Shown: positions 1-7,772 of the stretch, piece after piece
How the letters are laid out: the number at the start of each line of letters is the position of its first letter
How positions within the stretch are numbered: the first letter of the stretch is position 1
Assembly (NCBI GenBank): GCA_905221605.1
Contig: CAJNDS010000296.1
Coordinates: 1-16,000, forward strand
Direction: 5' to 3'
Origin: Symbiodinium natans
Taxonomy: Eukaryota; Sar; Dinophyceae; Suessiales; Symbiodiniaceae
DNA length: 16,000 nucleotides
The notes under the pieces: generated by a model
Databases searched by the model: none
Told to the model about the DNA's origin: nothing
What the model saw: the letters and a program-made list of their open reading frames with translations, nothing else
Translations under genes and position numbers: made by a program

Positions 1-473
1 TTTCGAGTGCGAAGAGACCAACGTTTCCGCTGGAATGACAGAAATGTCCGCGCCCATGACTTCCAGAGAATCTCAAAGTTCAGCTCCTGCACGCAGCTTG
101 GTGTTATTGTCTTTCCGAGGTTAGCCTATAACCCTTCCTGCCAGGAAGAGGCGTATGCCGTAATCCCTTGGAGCGTTTGAACTTTGAACATGCATTTATC
201 ATTCCTGTTGTACTTGGTGCGCCACACTGGCCATGGTGACCGAGAGAGTATCCATCAGTCAGCTCCCGGCCCCAGCGACCATTTCCACATCGTAGCCTTT
301 GTTCCCGGCTCATTTAGGGGTCTTGGGTGGCTAGATAAGGGTTCAGAGATCAAAGCATTCAGGCTTTGACCGCAATTTGATCATCGATCCGAGTGTGGAG
401 TTCAGGGCATGAGGTGGGGACTTAGTGACTCACGCGTTCGCTTCAATCAATCTCCTAGTCTCGCGCATGTGCC
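1..473. other. unassigned 5' flank
   Basis: No recognisable gene. Short open frames on both strands show no known motif and no coding-like composition. The stretch may hold the 3' part of an upstream gene and the 5' untranslated region of the gene starting at 474. I see no clear promoter, which fits dinoflagellate genes, as they usually lack a classical TATA box. Confidence 0.4.
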
Positions 474-2196
474 ATGGCAGTATCGCCTGAGCTTGCCCCG
501 CAAACTCTCGGGCAAGTTGTCGATTTGTCTGACTATGAGCAAGAAGTTCTGCCTGATGCGCCCGGCGACGACTGGATCGTGCACATGGTAGCCAGCATGG
601 AGCCCACCAGGCCAGAAATCATTCGAGGCGTCCCTGTGCACTGCGCTTTGCGGGGATGTGGGCAGGCGATGCGTGGGAAGCAGCGTGGACTGTACAAATT
701 CAGCTGTGCCACAGCAGACATCGACGAGTTTTGGTCCCACAGCTGGCACACATCTGCTTGGATGAAGTTTGTCACGGCGTGGTATTTGAACTGTGGTGTC
801 ATCGCGGCTGCCTTCGGTATGGTGGGTGCCGCCCTGGGCTGCGTCCTACACGCCGTGGGGGTTTTGCCTGCCACCGTTGACAACGGTTTCTGCAAGTCGC
901 AGTGGAGTGTTTTGCTTGGGGTGACCTTCTACTGTTTGTCCTTCATGTTCTGGCCGGTGAGGAAGCTTGTGTTCTTGGATGTTCTCTGCATAAACCAAGA
1001 GGACGAAGGCTTGAAGAGCGAGGCTATGCTCAGCATCGGCGCAATCTTGAAGAGCTCAGCATCAATGCTTGTGTTGTGGGACCCGAGTTGGGTACAGAGA
1101 CTTGGCACTCTTCGGGTTGGGCGATGGGATGTTGACTGTTTTGGGTTTCTACTTTGTTGGTAATACTGAGGCCGCCCGTGAGGCGTCTTAACTACCCTTT
1201 GCGCAGCAGGTTGACGTCGAAGCAATACCAATACCAATACCAAACCAGCCAAGGAGATTCTGGTGCGTGTTCGAGCTAGCATCGTTTCTTCGCAGCCGAC
1301 CGAAAGAAGCTACGATAAGCCAGCATCTGAGTATTCGACCAAACCTCATGGGACCGGTTTTGCTGATCGGAAAGGCCGGCCTGATCGTGTTACTTGTTGC
1401 ATGGCCGAACTTGTTGCAAGTGTTTGCGAGCAGCGATGCGATCCTGCTCGGTGCGATCATGGGATTGACGATATCGGCAGGCCTCCTGCCGTGTTTCCTT
1501 TGTCTTGTCTACGTTGGCCGCCGCTTCTGTTGCAGCCTGGACACCCTACAGCAGCAACTCGGCAAGTTCCAAGTCAACGATGCGAAGTGCTATTGCTGCA
1601 CCGTGAACCACGTGGACGATAAGACCGGCGAGCGCATTCCTTGCGACCGTGACATCATGATGAAATGCATCGGAATCTGGTTTGGAAGCGCGACTGACTT
1701 CGAGCACTTGGTGCGGGGACATGTCAGGACAACACTGCTTCGAGAGCTCACCAGCCCTTTTTATCTGTACCGGCAAATCGTCATGGCCTCTAGTCCTGTG
1801 ATGTGGCTGTTCTTGGATCGAGTGGCCACCCTCCTCGTGGCCGATGATGTAAGCTCTGGATTGTGTATTGTGGTTGACGCGCTGTCATGGTGGCTAATGG
1901 CGATACCTTGCCTCGTTTTGCTTGGCGCGGCTTTGGCCTACAAACTCCGCATGAGGCAACCGCATTGCCTGACCGATTTTCTGCTCAGCCTTGCGGTGTT
2001 GTTGCCAGCAGCTGGGATGCTGGTTGCATTCGTTGCTATTTATATCACTTCCGACATGGGTTTCGTTTACTCCCTCCCTCCCCGCCCGGTTGGGAGGATC
2101 GTGGCCTCGGTTGCCTTTTTCATCGTGTCGGCGTTGCTCGCCGTGTCCGCACTGTACCTGTTCTGGAAGGCGAAGAATCGTGCCATCTGCACGTGA
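474..2196 (+). CDS. multi-pass membrane protein with TIR-like SHSW/LCINQ/WCVFELA motifs (two exons)
   Basis: Two exons, about 474-1099 and 1257-2196, join in frame to 521 codons ending in TGA. Seen: DEFWSHSW at residues 84-91, FLDVLCINQ at 167-175, and VLWDPSW followed by WCVFELASFL at 200-220. These motifs recur in large, mostly uncharacterised dinoflagellate protein families; the strand-helix pattern (SHSW, then LDxLCIxQ, then a serine-containing strand, then RxWCxxEL) resembles a TIR-like or HET-like fold. That fold assignment is inference. Hydrophobic segments lie near 101-130, 143-161, 242-262, 269-297, 387-405, 408-437, 448-471 and 486-511, so about eight membrane spans. Two of them sit between the first two motifs and would split the soluble domain. 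A cysteine cluster (CYCC) lies near 320-323. The start at 474 is the first ATG of the frame and gives an acidic N-terminus; no signal peptide is evident. The substrate and role are unknown. Confidence 0.72.
1100..1256 (+). other. intron (157 nt) with ambiguous, non-canonical junctions
   Basis: The reading frame changes here between ...DPSWVQR and FWCVFELA..., which belong to one conserved motif, so an intron must be removed. AGA occurs at both ends (1098-1100 and 1255-1257), so several cut positions give the same mRNA. If the 3' end is AG at 1255-1256, the donor is AC at 1100; shifting by one gives GA. Neither is GT. The intron carries three copies of AATACC (1224-1241). Junction repeats of this kind are known for dinoflagellate introns. 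Confidence 0.6.
1224..1241 (+). repeat. AATACC x3 in intron
   Basis: Three exact tandem copies of the hexamer AATACC, followed by the related AAACC, inside the intron of the membrane-protein gene. Confidence 0.9.
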
Positions 2197-2620
2197 GCGT
2201 AGGTAGGCCTCGCTGCATGTCTGGAGTCTGGAGTCTAGAGTTTCCGGCAGAGATCCGTCTTGAAGCTGCTTGACAGCAAATGCCGCTTGCTGCAGGCTGC
2301 TGATTTTTGAGAGCAGGCCCGGCCTAGACGGTACACCCTGGCACCAGCGCACCGGTGAAGCCGGACTGCAGGAGCTTTTTCTTTCAGAGGGTAGGCCGAA
2401 AAAAGCAGTCACAGGCTCCTTCGATCACGTTAAACTGTTGGGTTTTCGGTTGTGAGGCGGCGGCTGTCAAGACTCGCCGTAAGACTACGCGTGACTATGA
2501 CTATATAACGCCGGGAGCACTTCGTAGTCGCCGCGTTCAGCCTGAAATACTGTCTTGTCGGCACAGTCTCGTATACCGCTGTGGTGCTTGCGTTGATGCC
2601 ATGTTCTTTCGTAATTGGAG
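2197..2620. other. 3' flank, nothing recognised
   Basis: Follows the stop codon of the membrane-protein gene. No gene or repeat stands out. No AATAAA signal is visible just after the stop, which is usual for dinoflagellates. Confidence 0.4.
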
Positions 2621-2625
2621 GTTCG

Positions 2626-2995
2626 CTGCAGCACCACTACCCACTACCCGCCCTTGCCACCATCACCAACCCCTTCCCACCATGCCCACCATTGATTTCC
2701 CACCTTCACGCACCACGACCAACACCCCTTCTCCCCAGCATTACCGACGATTTTCCCCACCATTTACTTTCCCCCTTACGCGCCATTTACGCACCATTCC
2801 CAGCGCAACCCGCCCGAGCGCCCACCATTCCCACCATTACCGATGACCGACCATTGCCCACCATGACCAACCGTTACCCACCATTCCCACCGTTGCCCAT
2901 CATCAGCCAAACTACGCGCCATCGCCCACCATTACCCACCATTCCCACCATAACACGCCATTCCCACGATTTCCCACCATTGCCCACCACCACAA
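2626..2995 (+). repeat. degenerate CCCACCATT low-complexity tract
   Basis: Irregular repeats of CCCACCATT, CCCACCATTG and ACCATTCCC run for about 370 bases. The plus strand is almost free of G. Open frames through it (for example 2581-3270) give Pro/Thr/His/Ser-rich peptides, which follow from the composition; I do not call a gene. Confidence 0.8.
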
Positions 2996-3095
2996 TGATC
3001 CAGGCTTGGCCCAGAGCAGACGTCGCGAGTCCGGCTTTGCAAATGATCAGAATCCGAAAAAGGGGGCCGAGAAAACAAGAGGCGAGGGGGGAAAG

Positions 3096-3186
3096 CAACC
3101 TCGTTGGTCAACAAAACAACCTTTTAAGGGTCAACAAAAACAACCTTGGAGGTCAACAGAACCAACCTCGGGGGTCGAAAAAACAC
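3096..3186 (+). repeat. four diverged tandem copies, 21-24 bp
   Basis: Units begin with CAACC at 3096, 3117, 3141 and 3163 and contain GGTCAACA followed by an A-rich stretch. Unit length varies between 21 and 24 bases, and the last copy is the most diverged (GGTCGAAAAAAC). Confidence 0.8.
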
Positions 3187-3189
3187 AGG

Positions 3190-3580
3190 GCATTGAGCAA
3201 CAGCGGTCCTATGTGCCAAGATATGCGACTGAAGATGGATATGCAAACCACAACCTTAAATATGGGCTAACCTGTGGCACAACCTTATAGCTCCCTCGGA
3301 AGTCCAAGCCCCTTGCGCGCCTTCCTGACGTCCGCGACTCGGATCATCGGGTCCTGGAAACAGGCGGGGTGGCACGTCCGGGGTTGGAGAAACTCAAAAT
3401 GGCCTTGCCAAGCAGAGTGACTGCAGCCACACGGTGCCCCTCGCACAGCCAAGTCTTCGGGCCAGCGCGGCAGGAACCCGGAATGCGCAGCTGCGCAGCC
3501 CTACTCCTCAGCGGACGCTGCGGGTCTTGGGCTCAGCAGGCCCGATCGCGCGCAACTCCGCTACCAATGTCAAAACAGTT
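3190..3580. other. unassigned
   Basis: No recognisable gene. A plus-strand frame at 3369-3713 stays open for 114 codons, but its composition is unconvincing and it runs through the 27-bp duplication, so I do not call it. Confidence 0.35.
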
Positions 3581-3581
3581 G

Positions 3582-3635
3582 GTCCGCGGCCGTTTCAATA
3601 CAGGTAACGTCCGCGGCCGTTTCCATACAGGTAAC
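3582..3635 (+). repeat. 27-bp tandem duplication
   Basis: Two adjacent 27-bp copies (3582-3608 and 3609-3635) starting GTCCGCGGCCGTTTC and ending ATACAGGTAAC; they differ at one base. Because 27 is a multiple of three, the frame across them reads as two copies of VRGRFxTGN. Each copy also carries CAGGTAAC, which resembles a splice donor. Confidence 0.9.
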
Positions 3636-3737
3636 AGCTCAAGGGCCCTACAGGGAGTGAACCAGTTAGAGCCGATAGTTAAGGCGGACGTTGGCGAAGT
3701 GCGACAAGGCTAATGCACAGGTTGGTACACTGACAGT

Positions 3738-3750
3738 GGGGGGGGGGGGG
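3738..3750 (+). repeat. G13 homopolymer
   Basis: Thirteen consecutive G. The exact length in raw data may be unreliable. Confidence 0.85.
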
Positions 3751-4130
3751 CAGAGGCCCACACACATGACATACTTCTTGAGGGGGAGATAGTTTGCGGC
3801 TCCTCCCACGGTCTCGCGGTGTCTGACAAACCTAGGTCGCATGCGAGGCCTCTATTACTCTATTACCTGCAAGCCCTGCGAAACAGAACCGTGCTGTGGG
3901 TGATCGTCATGTTCGTGATCGTGACAATAGCGAAAGATTGGTACTGAGGATGATAAGCAAGAGGGAGAGCACACAGCAAACCATGATTGCCACTAAACAC
4001 ACGGCCCAATTTTCCACCTTGATGTCAAACGGCCATGTTCGTTTTCTGCTCGACATTCTTGTGGTGTACGACACCCAAAAGTCTTGAGCACCAATTTTTA
4101 GGATTCAGGGACGCATCCATGGCATTTGGA
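3751..4130. other. unassigned
   Basis: Mixed sequence with short open frames only. No motif recognised. Confidence 0.35.
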
Positions 4131-4370
4131 AAGCCGTTTTGGCTCGCCAGTTTGGCTTGTCAGGGCCTCCGCAGATTTTCTGCAAGCAAGGCCTGCGAGA
4201 AAGCCGGCTGAAAGTTTATGCTACGCTGCCGTTTTGTGTTGTTTTTTTTGCATGGTTTCAGTGGAAGTTGGCTCACTGCCCGGGATGCGAGTCCACGCCC
4301 CTGGAGGTGCAGCATCCTTGGCATGCCCCGGACGGAAGACCTGGAAGAAGACCGGAAAGAAAGGCCGCAC

Positions 4371-4420
4371 AATCACGCGCCATCACGTGCCATCACGCGC
4401 CATCACGCGCCATCACGCGC
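4371..4420 (+). repeat. 10-bp tandem repeat CATCACGCGC x5
   Basis: Five consecutive 10-mers: AATCACGCGC, CATCACGTGC, then CATCACGCGC three times. The unit is not a multiple of three, so each frame across it gives a shifted Arg/His/Pro/Ala-rich peptide. This weakens the case for any plus-strand gene here. Confidence 0.92.
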
Positions 4421-4526
4421 CCTGCTCTCAGCACGAACACCAGGCACGCGCTGGCCCGTTGGCCTTCCCAAGGCTCTTGACACGCATGAGTCACTTAAAT
4501 TATTAAAGGATCTTTGGAGGTGCAGC

Positions 4527-4769
4527 TTAAGGCGTCTCTGTTGGTGTAAATGGAGGAGACTTGCTTCTGAGCCAGCGTGCGCTGGAGGCCAGCGCCGGGT
4601 TGCTGACCAGCGCATGTTTCCACGCGCTGAAGCGCTCGAACGCATGGTGCTTGTGCACACACAGGACCGTGCCTCCTGCGTAGAGCGCGGCCTCCTGGCA
4701 TCTTGGGCCGCTGGCTTGGACGAGACAGTAATCTAATCTAGATGTTACTTGAGACTCTATATTTTTCAA
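4527..4769 (-). CDS. possible exon of unknown protein (minus strand)
   Basis: I do not recognise this one. A minus-strand frame of 80 codons has a middle part with protein-like composition and mostly G/C third positions, including CQEAALYAGG, CVHKHHAFERF and SAWKHALVSNP. The upstream part (plus 4715-4769) is AT-rich repeat-like sequence and is probably not coding. The true exon, if any, would be about 4527-4710. The opposite strand is also open (4218-4736), but that frame crosses the 10-bp repeat. It would be the only minus-strand gene in the window, which lowers my confidence. Confidence 0.2.
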   Translation of the reverse strand: MKNIESQVTSRLDYCLVQASGPRCQEAALYAGGTVLCVHKHHAFERFSAWKHALVSNPALASSARWLRSKSPPFTPTETP

Positions 4770-4845
4770 TGTAATCTAGAGTTTAATTGAGACTCTATAA
4801 TTTAGATTTTTCACTTTGGGACTCTATCATTGAGAATCTAATCAA
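4731..4845 (+). repeat. AT-rich patch with ~38-bp diverged repeats
   Basis: AATCTAGA followed by GAGACTCTATA occurs at 4735-4761 and 4773-4799, a spacing of 38. A third, weaker copy ends in GGGACTCTATC near 4818-4828. The patch is a sharp AT-rich island in otherwise GC-rich surroundings. Confidence 0.75.
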
Positions 4846-4849
4846 GTCA

Positions 4850-6175
4850 CATCCGGTGAGGTTCGCGGGGCAGCCCTGGGTCGCCCCCTGGTGCTTGTGA
4901 TGCGGGCGCGGGCCCCTTGTGGACATGGCGGCATGCGTCAGCCGCATTCAACCGCATTCAACCTACTGGGTTTTGTGTTTTCGTGTTTTCGCGGTTTGGT
5001 GTGTTTTGGTGTTGCCGAGGTGACGATGCCTGGGTGCTGGGCGTGGCCCTCAGAGCAGACGGGTGATGATGCGGGGTGAGAGTTGAGACGCGATCAATGA
5101 TCTGTCGTCAACGCCAATGGCCAATTGCAGGGCCCTCCAAGAATCATGCTTTTGCGGGTGCGGCTGGCCGCTCAGCGTGATCCTGCTGCAACTCGAAATC
5201 CGGGAAATGCCGGATGTGTCCCGAGATCTCAGGCAGGGCGCGTGCACCAGGATCCGACTTAGAAGCTGAATGAAACTGAACCCAGGCCTACGGCGAAGTC
5301 AGCGCCAGCCTGGCAAAAGATGGCGAGCCGACTGGAGATGGGGTTCAATTGAGATCTGCCGGTCATGCCTCACATGTTGTTAACAATGAGTAAGCCACGA
5401 GGCCTTGGGAGAATTTCGAGGAGGGCGACTGTGTTGTGTGGGTGGGTGCCTTGGCATCCTCAAGCTTTGCTTCAGAAGCACCACGGTCAGATCAGGTTGG
5501 GGAAGATACGAGTTGCACCGGCCTCAGTGTACCCCCAGCCCTAAACCCGCTCTTTGCAAGGAATCTTGAACTTCCTGTGGGATGAGGGTTGGGGGAGGCG
5601 GAGGCACCACACTGCAGAGCTGATTGCGACTTTGCGCCTGGGCCTCGCAGCCTCGCAGAGATCAAAGCATCACCGTATAGTCCCGAAGGATCCAGAGTTT
5701 GCAGTGTAGTCAAGAACTATGGTTGCATGCGCAGTTACGATGATTCATAGAGAAGACGTAATTCAGCCTGTAGCTTGTAGAAGCTCCAAAGCATCCCTGA
5801 CACGAGGACCGGAGCCGCCAACATCGGAAAGCTTGGCGCTCTTGCCGTCACGAGCCTGGGCATCCTCTGCATGGGATTGCGGCGCTGAACAGAACATGTT
5901 GGTGGGTCGTTGGCTCCGGCATTCTGCCCAAGGTTCAAGTCGACCCATTAAAGCTGTGCTGCCCGATTCCAGCGTACAGGAGCCCATGGTGGCCAAGCGA
6001 TGCCCTGCGTCGCTTGCGCTTCTCATCACGTGCATCCCGCATCTCACATACAGCCCGCACCCTCTCAGACGACCTTGAGCATCTGCCTGCCTTATAGACC
6101 GTAAGCCTACCATTAACCCTCACCCTCGTAGAAAGGTTGTAGAGACCATCACCAGCCTTAGCCGGTGCAGTCGAC
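4850..6175. other. gene-poor stretch, nothing assigned
   Basis: About 1.3 kb without a gene I can support. A small direct duplication of CCGCATTCAA lies at 4942-4961. Several frames of 60-120 codons are open on both strands around 5700-6110, but none shows a motif and the strands contradict each other. Part of 5935-6085 may be untranslated or coding sequence of a neighbour. Confidence 0.35.
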
Positions 6176-7507
6176 ATGGCGGCGAATGTGACGACCCTGG
6201 CGCTGGCCGGCCCAGGCGCCCGCAACCCAGGAGACTGGCCCTGCCAGTTCTGCAAGAGGGTGCAGTTCGCCCGCCGCTCGGCTTGTGGAGGAGAACGTGG
6301 GGGGGCCTTGTGAGATCCTGCGGATCCCTGCGCTCTCGAGTTTGAACATGTCGTTGAGCAGAGAGCACTGTGAAACAACTGAGGCAACATCTCCTGCCGT
6401 GACTGTGGCGCGCAGCGACCGGTCGCGGGCTCATATGGAACTCCCCTGCCAAATGCAGGGCAGCAGAATCCACTCGAGTCGCCCACAGGACACGTGGCAC
6501 GAGCCAAACCTTTCGTCACAGACCTGAGTCATCTGATCCCTTGAAATTATGAGAGATGCTTTGGGAGGACAGCCAGGAGACTGGAGCTGTCCAAAATGTA
6601 GAGCTGTGTGCTTCGCCAGAAATCCCGTCTGTGGCAGGCGGGGCCTCATGGCTTTGCGCACATTGAACCCCCTAGCGGGTCAATGTGTACTTGCCGAATG
6701 CACGATAGGGTTCGCGTTCCTGGAAAGGAGTCTTGATTCAGAACGGTGGGGAATGGTAGGGCACCACCTGCAACTCCACTCAAAACAGTCATGTGGTGCG
6801 TGCTGCGCAAGTCTTCACAGCTGGAGGTGCAACTGCCCCAAGCCTGAGAGCGTCGAGGAGTACAACCTTCTCGCAGCTGCGGCGGTGGGTGCTATCCCAG
6901 GTGCTCCCGAGGTTTGGAGTTGTCTTGGGGGGGAGGGGGGCGTACACCGTGATTTTTGTCGTGCTCAGCTGGCACGATGCCTGAAGGGAGCAGATGCACA
7001 AGCCGTCACAAGCCTGCTGCAAGCAGAGGTGTAAAAGCCAGCGTGAAGGGCTACGTGCCACCCACTGCAGAGCTGAAGACGGATGCCACATCTCCCTGGG
7101 CGCGGCAGTGGGGAGCAGGACCTGTGAATGGCAACTCAGCCAAAGTTTGACTCCGATGGATTTTCTTGTGCGTGGATTCCAAGCGCCTAAGCGCCTGGGT
7201 GAGGCATGTTCGTTGGTGAGACGAACTTGCCGGAACCTCTTCTGCAAAGTAGTACATGGTTGAGATAATATGTCGGAGAGTGCGGAATATCCGGCCGTGA
7301 TTGGCCAGTTCACTGAATCTCAGAACTCTTCTGAGCTCTCAATCCGAAATGTTGCAGTAACTGGCGATTGGCGATGGCTGACATGAGGCCTGGCTGACAG
7401 GTGCCTCACCACCTGAAGAAAAGAAGAGCTCTTCCTCCAGCTCCTCTGGCTCTGGCAAGGCCAAGGACCATGAAGACCTTGCGCTGTTCGTGCTTGAGTG
7501 GCTATAA
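6176..7507 (+). CDS. two-finger RanBP2-type zinc finger protein (five exons)
   Basis: I reconstruct exons 6176-6272, 6384-6458, 6568-6637, 6827-6900 and 7401-7507. They total 423 nt, giving 140 residues and TAA. RanBP2-type fingers have W-x-C-x2-C-x10-C-x2-C and bind single-stranded RNA or ubiquitin in known members. Finger 1 has W21, C23, C26, C37, C40 and then GAQRP; finger 2 has W63, C65, C68, C79, C82 and then NCPKP. Both keep exact x10 spacing and contain FARN, but both lack the usual Asn four residues after the second Cys (Gln30 and Cys72 here). A linker with an Ala run follows. The C-terminus has PPEEKK, a run of seven Ser, and an acidic/hydrophobic end LALFVLEWL. A plausible trans-splice acceptor (GTGCAG) lies just before the ATG. 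Exons 1-4 are well supported by the finger spacing. Exon 5 is less certain, because the last intron is 500 nt and could hide another exon. A role in RNA binding is inference. Confidence 0.68.
6273..6383 (+). other. intron 1 of zinc finger gene (GC-AG, 111 nt)
   Basis: Donor CGCCC|GCCGC and acceptor CTGAG|GCAAC. Removing it restores FARNISCRDCGAQRP and gives finger 1 its two C-terminal zinc ligands. Read through, exon 1 would end at a TGA at 6311. The GC at each junction allows a two-base shift without changing the mRNA. Confidence 0.65.
6459..6567 (+). other. intron 2 of zinc finger gene (~109 nt)
   Basis: Lies between the linker (PNAG) and the start of finger 2 (QPGDW). The acceptor is GGGAG|GACAG. 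The donor is GCAG|GGCAG, or one base on with GC as the first two bases; both give the same mRNA. The exact cut is unresolved. Confidence 0.55.
6638..6826 (+). other. intron 3 of zinc finger gene (GC-AG, 189 nt, stop-free)
   Basis: Donor GGCAG|GCGGG and acceptor TGGAG|GTGCA. Splicing joins VCGR to CNCPKP and supplies the fourth zinc ligand of finger 2. The intron is 63 codons long with no stop in this frame, so unspliced reading continues to a stop at 7032-7034 and hides the intron. Confidence 0.65.
6901..7400 (+). other. intron 4 of zinc finger gene (GT-AG, 500 nt)
   Basis: Donor CCCAG|GTGCTC and acceptor GACAG|GTGCCT share AGGTGC at both ends. The join reads AIPGASPPEEKK. At 500 nt it is the longest intron here; the stretch 7029-7150 could contain an additional exon (a frame reading VKGYVPPTAELK), which I cannot decide. 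Confidence 0.5.
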
Positions 7508-7772
7508 TTCTCTACCGTTTTGCAAGCGTAGTAGCATGATGCCATAAGATGCTGGCCTGAACTTCGGACAAGCACATCCCGCTACATGACGTAGTAATGA
7601 GCGAATCGGATCAATGGTACTGCATGGCCACCCCTCATGCAGACAGTGATGAACAGGGTCATGCGTGATGCATGCTGCCTGATAGCAGGCGAAGAAGAAA
7701 CAGAAGACTGGGGAGGCTGCTTTGCAACTGCAGTCGATTGCCGTAGGGGGCCACCAAAGACGAAAACGAAAC

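Noticed and set aside
2581-3270. 229-codon Pro/Thr/His-rich frame
   Set aside because: It crosses the CCCACCATT tract and a second short-repeat block; composition explains the openness.
5719-6113. open frames of 116-119 codons on opposite strands
   Set aside because: They contradict each other and neither shows a motif. They are chance frames in GC-rich DNA.
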